Notes: a model not told the origin generated them from the sequence alone. DNA of 64,000 nucleotides from Diploptera punctata (GCA_030220185.1 JASPKZ010007303.1:310001-374000); one strand, 5' to 3'. Shown: positions 51,505 through 62,301, numbered from the stretch's first letter. Program-made: numbers and translations.

Positions 51505-52245
51505 TCGTAGACAAAATGAGTGTCTGTTTGTCTGTCTGTCGTTTATGGACTCAAAACCACTTAACCGATTCTAATGGTGTTTTCACGATCATTTAGAGAA
51601 TTTTTCTGAGATAATTAACATGTATAACATATTACCGGGGAGGGGCACGCCGTAGCGTAGTGGTTAAGGCACTGCGCTACAAGCCGGAAGGTCGAGGACT
51701 CAAGTCCCGGTGGGGTCAGGATTTTTAAACCGACTCAAACCTTCTGGCGGCACTATGGCCCTGGGGTCGACTCAGCCTCTAACGGAAATGAGTACCAGAC
51801 ACTTGTTCTGGGGTAAAGCGGCCGTCACGCAGGGCTGACAACCCGGCTGACATCAAGTGCCGATTGTCCAGAAAAGAAATGGGAGCCTTAACCTCCTACT
51901 ACCCCAAGGGCCTCCTGAGGCCTGTCGTGGGTTTACTTTACTTTAACATATTACCGTATGTAGGCCTACTATAAGGTCGGAGCTAAAAAAAAGTGCAGCG
52001 ATGCACTAAAAAGTGGCTTTTTGGACGCTTAAATAGCTTACGCTGTCTAAACTATAACAAATACTCCAAAGTAATGTACAGAGAATTGAATATCTCAAAA
52101 AAATCTACAAAAAAGTCCGGGACAGCATATGTCTATCTTTTACGAATAACTCACAATAACCATCTTTGTCTTTCAGCTCATTGTTATCAAGAAGATCGAG
52201 ATAAGTAGATTCCCGAGCAACGCCGGTTAATCAGCACGGGGTATC
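51505..52245 (+). mobile_element. Helitron-like non-autonomous element, split by SINE-K
   Basis: TGTCTGTTTGTCTGTCTGTC followed by CAAAACCACTTAACCGATTC TAATGGTGTTTTCAC is the usual internal phrase of arthropod Helitrons (TGTCTGTC run, then 'CTGAACCGATTT.GATGAAATTTGG'). The other side ends CCCGAGCAACGCCGGTTAAT CAGC, close to the common 3' end AGCAACGCCGGGT...CAGCTAGT but with the CTAGT lost. SINE-K interrupts at 51638. Confidence 0.6.
51638..51943 (+). mobile_element. SINE-K copy 3, full length
   Basis: Flanked by TAACATATTACCG at 51625-51637 and 51944-51956 (13 bp). A box TAGCGTAGTGG; B-box region GGACTCAAGTCC (two changes from GGTTCAAGTCC). Tail TTTACTTTACTT. Confidence 0.95.
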
Positions 52246-52308
52246 TAAACATAATTACGATATGCATTTATATTTTTTTCTTTTTACACACTTTATATTA
52301 GCTTGACC

Positions 52309-53157
<849 letters not shown>

Positions 53158-53532
53158 CATATCTATCTATGTATCTGAATCTTTCAACGCGTTTTTCACC
53201 CACTTAAAATAATTGGATCAACTTGAAACTTTGTATACTTGTAAAGAACCCGTGACAATACAATAATTTCATATTTATGTTCTAAAATCCTGGCCAGAAT
53301 CATCAGAAAATCAAAAAAAGTGTCTTCGTATTTATGTAACGGAATCTTCGAACACGATTTTCACCCACTTAGAGACATTGGATCGACTTGAAACTTTGTA
53401 TACTCGTAAAGGACCCGTGACACTACAATAATTTCATATTTTATTTCTAAATTCCTGGCCAGAATCATCAGAAAATCAAAAAAATTAAAACTGGTATAAT
53501 AGGTTACGGACTTGTCGACTTTTTAGTCAATT

Positions 53533-53621
53533 GTTGTAAGAGCTCAGTTGGTAGAGCGGTGAACTAGTGGTACTCAATTTGAGTAATCCATAGGTTGCTG
53601 GTTTGAATCCGGCTGGGGAGG
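53533..53621 (+). other. tRNA-Tyr-derived block with intron-like insert (in element L copy 2)
   Basis: GAGCTCAGTTGGTAGAGCGG (D-arm GCTC/GAGC perfect), TGAACTAGTGGTACTCAATT, TGAGTAATCCATAGGTTGCT, GGTTTGAATCCGGCTGGGG (T-arm). The insert between ACT and ATCCATAGG contains TACTCAATTTGAGTA, itself a hairpin, where tRNA-Tyr genes carry their intron. Acceptor stem not complementary. B box GGTTTGAATCC is near consensus. Confidence 0.65.
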
Positions 53622-54289
53622 ATTTTCTTTTTAGAAGAGTAATACTTTTAGCTCATACTACAATAGTATGGAATTTAAAGATATTTACATTCTTATCTTA
53701 TTCTGTACAATATTAATACTAAAAATAAAAAATAAATAATAGTTTTAAAAAACTAAAACAGCACGCTTTATTAGAAAACCGAACTCAAAAATGAAAAATA
53801 ATTTTAATTTCCAACATGCTTGGGATAAATTTAAAGTAGTCAACAAAAAAATCATCTCCAACACATGTAGAATAAAACTAGAATTATCAACAAAAATAAA
53901 ATAATTTTACCATCAAAAGCGTGGGGCTCTTTTTATGATTTTTACATGTTCTTCTTAGTGACTTTACTTTTACCAACATCTCTTTATTATCAAATATATT
54001 AATTGATATAGAGCACCCAACGCTTTTGATGGTAAAATTATTTTCTTTTTGTTGATAATTCTAATTTTATTCTATATGTGTTGGAGATGATTTTTTTGTT
54101 GACCACTTTAAATTTATCCCAAGCGTGTTGGAAATTAAAATTATTTTTCATTTTTGAGTTCGGTTTTCTAATAAAGCGTGCTGTTTTAGTTTTTTAAAGC
54201 TATAATTTATCATTTATTGAACTGAACATAAAAACGCATTTAATTTATTTAAGCGTAGCAGCGCAGCTACACCGGTATTAGCTAGTATT

Positions 54290-54885
54290 GTCTGTCCAAC
54301 AGATCTGTGCCCCCGTAAGATATGCGAATAAAAGCCTCGGTAAACCATTTCCCTCCCTGCATTCCTATCTCTCTCTCTTTTCTATCTCCATCTATCTCCC
54401 ATCCCACTACTTACAATTGAGCATTCTTGCCGGACATTATTTGTACTTGCACTCCAGTGTTGTCAACTCAACTCCATCCTTATATTATTCAATATTCAAG
54501 AGCCATGACATTGGGGGAAGTTTGGCAACATTCCTTCTCGAAGTTACTGTGGCTGCTGTTTGGCATAGTGGGAAGGGAGTGAGGTGAAATAGTGTGAGTA
54601 CAGATCTGTACTTTTCTAAGAACTATGTCAGCGCTATATGGGCACAGATCCATTGGTCGGAGTATACTTCATAAAACACGCATGACATGATCATGAATAT
54701 TTTAGCTTAAGAAATTGCCATCATAATTAATACACTGCGATATACAATACCTGGAAATATTTTGACAGGGTAGGTATGTCTCTAGATCGTCTTTGAAGTG
54801 TGACGGTTAGTTTGACTGGCTGCCATCCTAGTGAGTGCGGGTTGATTCCCGAGACTGCCATATCAATTTTATTTTACTAAGTACC
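54290..54885. other. Unassigned, with a weak tRNA-like B box
   Basis: 54288-54587 is a 99-aa frame with no motif. GTGCGGGTTGATTCCCGAGA at 54834-54853 resembles a B box/T-arm but no matching A box is convincing. Confidence 0.35.
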
Positions 54886-55179
54886 TGCAGAGACTTGGAC
54901 ATTACGGCGGAATGAGGAAAAGCGACTGGAAGCTTTTGAGATGTGGATATGGAGAAGGATGGAACGTATAACATGGACAGGCAAAATAAAAAAAAATAAA
55001 ATAAAATAAAAAGATGTGCTAGACAGAGTGGGTGAAAGAAGAACAATGTTGTTACTCATAAAGCAGAGGAAAATAAATTGTATTGCCACTGGCTAAGGAG
55101 AAACTGCCTGCTGATGTCCTAGAAGGAATGGTTAACGGGAAGAAGATTAGAGGCAAAAAAAATCAGATGATAGACAATA

Positions 55180-56306
55180 CTTACTTACTTACTTACTCAC
55201 TGGCACTATCGAACCCGTAGGTTCATGGCCGCACGGACATAAGCTCTCCATACATCCCTGTCCTGAGCTAATGCTTTCCAATCATTCCCTGTATAATCTA
55301 CTTCCCTCAAATCATAGTTAATGTTGTTCTCCCACCTCATTTTTGGTCTACCAACTGGGCGTTTTCCTTCTGGCTTTCCTACAAGAAGTTTCCATGCACG
55401 TCTTTCATTCCCCATACGCGCAACATGTCCTGCCCATCGCAGTCTACGGGACTTAACTGTTCTTATTATATCTGGCTTCCTATAAAGACCATGTAGTTCA
55501 TTGTTATGTAGTCTTCTCCATTCACCTGTCTGTTCATCTCTCTTTGGTCCAAAATTTTCCTAAGAACTTTATTCTCAAATACTCGTAATCTCCTTTCCTC
55601 CCTTAAAGTAAGAGTCCCATGTTTCGCACCCATATAATATAACTGGTAGAACAATAGTTTTATATATTTTCAGCTTAACGTTTTTTGAAAGGAGTTGGGA
55701 CATCAAAAGTCTCTGCAATGCATAATAGCATGCATTTCCAGAATTGAGCCTATGTTTAATTTCTTTGTGCATCTCATTCCTATTTGTGATTATTGTTCCT
55801 AGGTATTTGAATTCAGCCAATTCCTCAAAATTTCCCTCATTTGTCATTAGCTGTCCATTTCCATTATATAATGTATTTCTACGTGTGACCATATATTTAG
55901 TTTTACTGATATTTAATTCCAGTCCTAATTTCTTAGTGTTATTCAATAGTGTGTGCGTGTTGGCCTTTAGTATCTCCTCGCTATCGGCCAGTAGTACTAC
56001 ATCATCAGCATAAACTAACAGCTTATTAATACCATTGAGTTGTAAGCCTTCCTCATTCTCTAAAGATTTAATGCTCCGGAAAATTTTACCCCAGTAGAAC
56101 CCATGTCCGCATTTCTTGACGGTTGTATTTTTACGGTGAAAGATCGTCACTCTTTCGACCAAGGTACTTATTTCGTCTGGCTTATCACCTTCGACCAGTC
56201 CGGCATGGGTAACCCTATCGGCAGCAATGCTACCGCCGGCATAGCTCTCAGGATCATTTAAGCACGCAAGCCACTCCACCACGACAAGGTAAAGATACCA
56301 TGGAGG
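55180..56306 (-). mobile_element. LINE-D copy 13: 5' leader fused to reverse transcriptase
   Basis: 5' end CCTCCATGGTATCTTTACC at 56288-56306 as in copy 9; at about 56070 the leader (TTCTACTGGGGTAAAATTTT CCGG) jumps to ATTAAATCTTTAGAGAATGA, deleting the endonuclease and the RT fingers/palm up to SLENEEGLQL. 3' end normal (CACTGGCACTATCG, TTAC run). Inserted in LINE-F. C-terminus 55206-55415 open as in copy 3. Confidence 0.9.
55575..56282 (-). CDS. LINE-D leader-RT fusion ORF, 235 aa
   Basis: MVEWLACLNDPESYAGGSIA, TIFHRKNTTVKKCGHGFYWG (translated leader), then KIFRSIKSLENEEGLQLNGI, NKLLVYADDVVLLADSEEIL (catalytic YADD), LELNISKTKYMVTRRNTLYN, NEGNFEELAEFKYLGTIITN, LPVILYGCETWDSYFKGGKE. A single-base insertion at about 55617 (GTCCC for GTCC) ends the frame early; the next frame continues LTLREERRLRVFE. 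The leader part is unlikely to be natural coding sequence; it is open by chance of the deletion. Confidence 0.8.
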   Translation of the reverse strand: MVEWLACLNDPESYAGGSIAADRVTHAGLVEGDKPDEISTLVERVTIFHRKNTTVKKCGHGFYWGKIFRSIKSLENEEGLQLNGINKLLVYADDVVLLADSEEILKANTHTLLNNTKKLGLELNISKTKYMVTRRNTLYNGNGQLMTNEGNFEELAEFKYLGTIITNRNEMHKEIKHRLNSGNACYYALQRLLMSQLLSKNVKLKIYKTIVLPVILYGCETWDSYFKGGKEITSI

Positions 56307-56419
56307 GAAAAAATAATGGTTAGTATGCGGATAGAAAAAGAAGGTTGAGTTAAGGAAAGGATGGAGAATGTTGAGTTTGCAGTGAAAGACTTGCTCTTGG
56401 GCAGAACACTATGTATGTA

Positions 56420-57080
56420 AGTTATATGAAGAAAAACAGGAACTATGCAGGTTCGTGAAGACAGCTGGTAGCTGCGTGAAATTCGGTATATGAAACTAAA
56501 ATTAAGATTGGGGGGACTGCGAAGCGGTAACTACGTAAATACCTGTATTGTAATATGCTAGCCAGTGACAGCAATCACTTCAGGTGGCCTGATCTCAACG
56601 GAGCTGTGGTATACGGATTTTTAGCAAGAATCAATTTTCAAAAATAATGCTTTAATTCTGTATTGAGTCTTTGAGTCTAATTTATAATCAAATTTATCGC
56701 CTTATCACAATTTAGGAACAGGATCACAAGATAGGCTACTTCTTTACTATCTATTTCATAACCCAGGACATGTCTATACTCTGAATCTTACATGATATCT
56801 ACGACTAGAGCATGAAAATCATTTTCCAGTCGCGTTAGGGAGTTTCAATCACTATCATTATTTAAATCCAAATTAAGTTCCACACAATGAAAATATGAAC
56901 TGCATAATAACTATATTCAGCATTTGTATATACCTTAAATATTCATCTAGCAAGATTTACGTACTTATTTTATTTTATTTTATTTCTATTCCATGTTATG
57001 TTAGTGTTAGGTAATATTAGACCACATCCACACTGTCTTTTGTTTAGTCTACATTTTAATAAAATTTTAAAATTAAAATA
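56420..57080. other. Unassigned
   Basis: 56561-56622 resembles 20777-20840; otherwise AT-rich without motif. Confidence 0.4.
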
Positions 57081-57609
57081 AATATGTAATTTTTTTATTA
57101 TTCCGGCTTTTACAATGAATATACATTTTTCCGGTACCCATGTTCACATTTGTTTCAACACATTTTTCCATTCCTTTCTGTTCATCCATATATCTTTTGT
57201 CTATTTCCCATTCCCTCTTAGCTTCATTGATTCCCTGAATCCACGTAATAGTTGGTCTACCCTTCTTTTTCCTTCCCTGTGGTTCCCAATTCATGATTAT
57301 CTTAGGTAGTCTTCCTTCTTCCATTCTTCTAATGTGTCCGTTCCAATTTAATTGTTTCTTCTTTATAAAATCTAATATTGAATATCGTACCTGCATTTTT
57401 TCTTTTATATATGAATTTCTGATTTTTATCCTTCCTGGATATTCATGCAGCACGTTTCCAATAGTCCATTTCAGTGGCGAGCAATTTTTTTTTTTTTTCA
57501 TTTGTGCATTTAAAGCCCACACATCAGCTCCATAGGTAATAATGCTTCTGATTATTGTATTAAAAATAGTTTTTTTTGTTTTTGTTTTTTGAAGATATAT
57601 TTGTCCCAT
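57073..57609 (-). pseudogene. LINE-V thumb and C-terminus, 178 aa open
   Basis: FNTIIRSIITYGADVWALNA (YG-E-W thumb motif), WTIGNVLHEYPGRIKIRNSY, IKEKMQVRYSILDFIKKKQL, NWNGHIRRMEEGRLPKIIMN, WEPQGRKKKGRPTITWIQGI, NEAKREWEIDKRYMDEQKGM. The order WNGH.RRMEEGRLPK...GRKKKGRP..TW is shared with LINE-W, so they are related. Begins at an internal Met. Confidence 0.75.
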
Positions 57610-57770
57610 ACTATTCCATTTAGGGCAGATATAGCATACTTTCCTATATTGATCCTGTTTCTTATCTCTGTTTCTTGTTTTCCATCTTTAGTAATTTTAA
57701 TTCCCTAATACTTATATTCTTCAGTGTGTTTAATTGTCCCTAAATCGTCTTCTAGTATTAAACCTTGAGG
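57090..57770 (-). mobile_element. LINE-V fragment
   Basis: 57610-57770 (minus) reads LEDDLGTIKHTEEYKY, DGKQETEIRNRINIGK; a frameshift near 57600 leads into the 178-aa frame below. 5'-truncated; the 3' end lies near 57080 in AT-rich DNA. Confidence 0.75.
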
Positions 57771-57784
57771 AAGATCCCCTATAA

Positions 57785-57868
57785 TATGTAATTTTATATG
57801 TTTTTATTGTTCGTTGGTTGAATACAAAAGAAGGCCTTGTGGCATTAACTCTGCCTGTATAAATACAA

Positions 57869-57945
<77 letters not shown>
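57785..57945 (+). mobile_element. LINE 3' terminal fragment with (TTA)n tail
   Basis: GTTGAATACAAAAGAAGGCC TTGTGGCATTAACTCTGCCT GTATAAATACAATATT then about 75 bp of TTA repeat. Same 3' end logic as LINE-C (GAGTGGAAGAGAAGGCC...TCCACCAGGCTAAATAAAT). Confidence 0.65.
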
Positions 57946-57948
<3 letters not shown>

Positions 57949-58666
57949 CCAGCCAACCTAGACTCATCTTTGAGAACTAGGCTTTGCCTGTCACGAGCGA
58001 GGAGAAATGGGGAGTGATGAAGGAGTAACACCTCCTTAAAAAAAACATGGTTCATTCTGGTCCGGATGATAGTTACCTGTGAGGGCTCCTTGCCAGGATA
58101 CTGCAATTGCTGCCTTGTAGGGAGACGTTGGTTCGTCAAAGGCTAAAGGAAGAAAACCTTGAACAAAAATCACCTGGTCCTCCAGGTTGGGGGTTATAAC
58201 GATGGGCCAGCTCCCCGTCTTATGGGGGGAGGGAAATAATATTGCTAAAAACCCAATGTAAAGGCAGAGAGTAAGCACATAAACTATTGGTGACAGAAAT
58301 CGACTTTTGGAGGAGAATTTCTAGAAATTCATGAAGAGACAAAATTGGAAATACTAAAATCAGAGAAATAATGGATGTTCAGAAAGATGTTCTACACGCT
58401 ATTGAAGAAAGAAGACTAAAATGGTTTGGCCACCTAAAGAGGATGTCAGATGACAGGATACCTAAAATTATATTAAATTTTGAAGCGGAGAGCAACGGAA
58501 GTAAGGGGAGACCAAAAGAACAGTGGATTCAAGGAGTGCATAGGAGTATGGTGTCGAGAGGATTGTCAGTGAGTGATGCAGAGAAATACGGATTTATGGA
58601 GGAGTAAAATTTACAATGGATTGTAGAAACACTTTTATATTGTAGAGAAATTTCTAATAAAGGTTA

Positions 58667-58667
<1 letters not shown>
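57946..58667 (+). mobile_element. LINE-W copy 1, probably internally deleted
   Basis: 58371-58607 is open: MDVQKDVLHAIEERRLKWFG, HLKRMSDDRIPKIILNFEAE, KGRPKEQWIQGVHRSMVSRG, stop, then a short UTR (GTAGAGAAATTTCTAATAAA GGTTA) and a TTA run. 57946-58290 upstream is less AT-rich (GATGGGCCAGCTCCCCGTCT, CAGGATACTGCAATTGCTGC) and may be the family's 5' leader, as in the deleted LINE-D copies; that link is inference. Confidence 0.6.
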
Positions 58668-58732
<65 letters not shown>

Positions 58733-58760
58733 CATCATTATTATTATCATTATTATTATC
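58668..58760. repeat. (TTA)n microsatellite at LINE-W 3' end
   Basis: ATT/TTA run with a few ATC changes; acts as the LINE tail. Confidence 0.95.
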
Positions 58761-58799
58761 AAGAAAATCAAGAAAGGAGACAATTCGGAACCAGAAAAT

Positions 58800-59102
58800 A
58801 GATAAATAATTAATGTTAAACATAATATTATAGAAGTAATAGAAGAACGAAGATTGAAATGGTGTGGGCATCTAAAGAGCATGGAGAATAATATAATCTC
58901 AAGAATGAAGCTGGATTGGAATGCTGAAGGCAGGAGAAATAGGGGGAACCCAGAGAATAGTGGATGGAAGAAGTGAGAAGAAATATGATCAGCAGAGACT
59001 TCAAAGAAGAAGATGCTGAGGATAGTAATCTGTGGCGGAGCAAAATACTTTTGGGCTGAAGGATAACTACTATAATGTAGAGAAAATTCTTAATAAAAAT
59101 TA
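58800..59102 (+). pseudogene. LINE-W copy 2, C-terminal fragment
   Basis: GAAGTAATAGAAGAACGAAG ATTGAAATGG (VIEERRLKW), GGGCATCTAAAGAGCATGGA (GHLKSME), GGGGAACCCAGAGAATAG (RGNPENS), ends AATGTAGAGAAAATTCTTAA TAAAAATTA. Parallel to copy 1 but frameshifted. Confidence 0.7.
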
Positions 59103-59114
59103 GTATTATTATTA

Positions 59115-59177
<63 letters not shown>
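59103..59177. repeat. (TTA)n microsatellite
   Basis: 3' tail of LINE-W copy 2 abutting LINE-X. Confidence 0.95.
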
Positions 59178-59182
59178 GATAC

Positions 59183-59565
59183 ATTAATCATCGGTTGATT
59201 AATGACTTTGACATCGTCCGATTCCTAATAGCCAATTGTGTCGGTCCATCCAATCTCCTGGTTGTAGATGTTTCTTCTTCGTGTATAAATATATTCCCCG
59301 ACTCCAGGAGGTCTTAGATCTTCCTCTGCCTCGTCTTCCCTCAGGTTTCCATTCCAAAACACATCTTGGTAGCCGATCCTCTTCCATTCACTGGACATGT
59401 CCGTACCATCTTAATTATTGAGTTTTAATACATCTATAATAGTGTCTTCAGTCTTTATTATCTCCCTTATAACAATTTCTAATTTTTTCTCTTCTTGAAA
59501 TTCTTGCTGCGCTTCGTATAAAATCCATTTCCGTTGCCAAAATATACTTATTTGTTTTTGTTGAT
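59183..59565 (-). pseudogene. LINE-X C-terminal fragment
   Basis: Minus: LATEMDFIRSAARISRREKI, then stops, LRWYGHVQ, MEEDRLPRCVLEWKPEGRRG, RGRSKTSWSRGIYLYTKKKH, WMDRHNWLLGIGRCQSH. The ending differs from LINE-W. Flanked on the other side by a 90-bp TTA run (59566-59654). Confidence 0.7.
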
Positions 59566-59582
59566 TTTATTATTATTATTAC

Positions 59583-59654
<72 letters not shown>
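59566..59654. repeat. (TTA)n microsatellite
   Basis: Nearly perfect; about 88 bp. Confidence 0.95.
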
Positions 59655-60085
59655 CAAAATCATCATTATTACATGTATCACGCTAAATCCTTGCCACAGA
59701 AGCAGTCGCCGATGGAAATATTTACCGGTACTTATTGAGAGTATGTAACACCTTCGTTTTATGTTGAGTGACGTTATAGGCATCCGATTAGTAGAACAAA
59801 GATCATAACCTCCAATTTGTCACGAATTGATTACATCTTTCATTAAGAGAGTATTGTTTTCAAGTGGAGTGTAAGAGCGCATTCCAACATTATGCATGGT
59901 TCTTCTCACTTCGTTTTAACAGACTTAATTGGGTCGTCGGTTGAAACGTTGTTGATGGCTTCGTGTCGAATTTTAATCATTAGTATAGTATTACAGAAAT
60001 AATTAATTATCTTTGGTATAGTCGATCCTTTCTAATCATATAAAAACCCATCTCGCATCTACTTATACTTAATAAGAGACCAGCC
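59655..60085. other. Unassigned
   Basis: No ORF or repeat recognised. Confidence 0.4.
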
Positions 60086-60395
60086 TTATGGTCTTGTAGT
60101 CATAGGTTCTGACTACAGTTCATGAGGTCCTGAGTTCGATTCTCAGTCAGACCATAAGACGTTTTCCTCAAAAGGGAATTATTCTTGTCGTTGCCCATGG
60201 TCTGGAATTTTGGTTAAGTTTAGGTTATAAGGACTCTCCTGGAACTTCATTATCATTTATCGCCCATCATATCATCGGGGTAACGTAACTCCGCCTTCCA
60301 GGTGCTCCAACCTAAGAAATGGGTTACAATTCTCTCAAACTCAGGGGAGAAAGTCAGAAATGCCATAAAATACAATCTAGTGGCATTGAAAAATT
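60086..60395 (+). mobile_element. Mosaic SINE: different tRNA-like head on the SINE-B tail
   Basis: Head: CTTATGGTCTTGTAGTCATA, a T-arm CTGAG-TTCGATT-CTCAG with B box GAGTTCGATTC, and a closing AGACCATAAG that pairs with CTTATGGTCT (10 bp). No similarity to the SINE-A/B head. From AAGTTTAGG at 60219 onward it is the SINE-B tail: GGACTCTCCTGG, ATCATCGGGGTAACGTAACT, CCGCCTTCCAGGTGCTCCAA, TAGTGGCATTGAA. Confidence 0.8.
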
Positions 60396-60486
60396 GCTTA
60401 GTAAAAAAATTATTTTTGTTACAAGAATTCAAAGTGAGGTTATGTACATGTGTAGAGAACGAATTTGTAAAGCGCTTCCAACATAA

Positions 60487-60765
60487 TCATCATCATCTTC
60501 CTTGCAGGGATTAGGCAATATTGCTTGTTACGTCTTCACACTGTTAGAGCCTTCTTTTCCTCTTCTTTGAGGTTGATAGTAATATGCTAGTGCTGGGATT
60601 CTTTTGTTATTCATACGATCCAGGGGGCCTCTCCAATTGTCTTTATATTTCTCTATTTTCTCATTTAAGTTATATATATTCAATTGTTCTTTTATATCTT
60701 TGTTTCTTATCAGATCCACTTTTGTGCAACCTTTTGCCCTACGAAGAAACCTCATTTCATTGCTT
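60487..60765 (-). pseudogene. LINE-N-type C-terminus
   Basis: MRFLRRAKGCTKVDLIRNKD, IKEQLNIYNLNEKIEKYKDN, WRGPLDRMNNKRIPALAYYY, QPQRRGKEG then a frameshift; 3' end at the ATCATCATC run near 60487. Closest to LINE-N (SVKGCTKEDRIKNTEIRQEL). Confidence 0.75.
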
Positions 60766-60934
60766 GTTTACGTGTAAAATTAAGTTTACCGTGTTTATTC
60801 AAATGTTGTTGAAAGTTGCGTCAGATTTTTAAATATTACAGTAGACCTATGCGGTATTGTAATTTTCCATTTATGGTAATTTTATAAGAACATAAATTAA
60901 TAAAACGAGACACGGTATGAAATAAAATTAATTT

Positions 60935-61680
60935 TATTACAGCAGGAGTCAATAATCGTATATCACAATCCGAGATTGAGAGGTGGAATTTACAGAAGTG
61001 AGGAAATGATTAAAACGATTTCCGAGATTCTGTAAAATATTTCACAAACGTCTGTTGTATCATACATTATGTTTTTGCACGATGGTGTTTTCAAAATCCA
61101 TCCATAGTGATTCTGCCCAAGGGCAGGTCCTTCACTGCAATCATAGCATTTTCATGCTATGCTTTGCAGCTTTACTACGGAATTATAGGTGCGATAGCTT
61201 CCCGTTGCTTTCCACACCTGTGAAGGATGATTGTGATAATTGTAAGGATGATGATGACGATGGCCGGATGATTTTCGGGGACCGTTGGGCTCTAAGCTTC
61301 CTGACATTTGTCTTACAGGTGTGTAAAAACCCCGAAAAATACCTCACCCAGGAGCCTGTCCCGACCGGGAATCGAACCCGGGCCCGCTGCGTGAGAAGGC
61401 AGCACGCTATCTCGAGACCACAGCGGTGGACGTTTTCAAAATAATAAATAGTAAAATAATAACATCTTTGTTGGAAATATTTGCGTTCATTCTAAACAAC
61501 TGACTGACGTTAACAGTCCGATGTAGGCTATATACGGTAAATGCCGAAAATAATTTAGTTGAGACTACAGCAGGCCGTGACTCCAATCAGTCAGAAAATG
61601 GCGGCAAGTACGAATTTAGAATTTATTGTTTTATATTGTTTCAAATAAGATTAAGTTAATTTAAAATGCGGCGATTTGTT
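60935..61680 (+). repeat. Element U copy 2, split by SINE-A
   Basis: Homologous to the reverse complement of 640-990 on both sides of the SINE-A at 61098-61431 (see that entry for landmarks). No ORF, no recognised class. It extends at least from ATCACAATCCGAGATTGAGA to TTAAGTTAATTTAAAATGCG. Confidence 0.7.
61098..61431 (-). mobile_element. SINE-A, full length, with known empty site
   Basis: Flanked by GTTTTCAAAAT at 61087-61097 and 61432-61442 (11 bp). Element U copy 1 reads the same site uninterrupted (GGTGTTTTCAAAATAATAAA, minus strand of 840-862). Minus-strand head GTCCACCGCTGTGGTCTCGA, CCTTCTCACGCAGCGGGCCC, B box GGTTCGATTCC; tail GAATCACTATGGATGG. Confidence 0.95.
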
Positions 61681-61734
61681 TCGTATAATGTATATTAACA
61701 CTGCCTTTTGGATATACTTTTAATATACATTGTA

Positions 61735-62028
61735 AAGTAAAGTGATCCCACGACAGGCCTCAGGAGGCCCTTGGGGTAGTAGGAGGTTAAGGCTCCCACT
61801 TTTTTCTAGACAATCGGCACTTGATGTCAGCCGGGTAGTCAGCCCTGCGTGACGGCCGCCTTTACCCCAGAACAAGCGTCTGGTACTCATTTCCGTTAGA
61901 GGCTGAGTCGACCCCAGGGCCATAGTGCCGCCAGAAAGTTTTGGTCAGTTTAAAAATCCTGACCCCACCGGGACTTGAACCCGCGACCTTCTGACTTGTA
62001 GCGCAGTACCTTAACCACTACGCTACGG
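61735..62028 (-). mobile_element. SINE-K copy 4
   Basis: Flanked by TAATATACATTGTA at 61721-61734 and 62029-62042 (14 bp). Head starts inside the family at CCGTAGCGTAGTGGTTAAGG (the GGCACG leader is missing); B box GGTTCAAGTCC; tail TCACTTTACTTTAC. Confidence 0.95.
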
Positions 62029-62042
62029 TAATATACATTGTA

Positions 62043-62264
62043 CGTAGTATAAATAAAGGGCAGTGGTTTTACTTCCCGTCCTAGGTAATTAATTTGTAAT
62101 ATTATAATATACCGGTATTTATTTAGTATCTATAGGTTGGCAACCCCTAAATTTAGGAAATTGAACTTTCAATCATGGTCACCAATCTTGTAAGTACGAC
62201 AGAATGCACTATCGTGCAAAAATGTATTTTTTTTGTCTTATTGGATGTGACAAAACATTTTAAA

Positions 62265-62301
<37 letters not shown>

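Larger units (their letters stand above)
54886..56419 (+). mobile_element. LINE-F copy 2, split by LINE-D copy 13
   Basis: 54890-55175: GAGACTTGGACATTACGGCG GAATGAGG (TWTLRRNEEKRLEAFEM), GAAGGATGGAACGTATAACA (MERITWT), GACAGAGTGGGTGAAAGAAG (RVGERRT), ending ATCAGATGATAGACAATAC. 56315-56419: GGTTAGTATGCGGATAGAAA, GTTGAGTTAAGGAAAGG, TTGCTCTTGGGCAGAACACT. Together these give the same LINE-F 3' end as at 24140-25130, with a different LINE in the middle. Confidence 0.8.

Noticed and set aside
54288..54587. 99-aa frame after element L
   Set aside because: Low-complexity Ser/Leu/Tyr composition, no motif, AT-rich DNA; likely chance.
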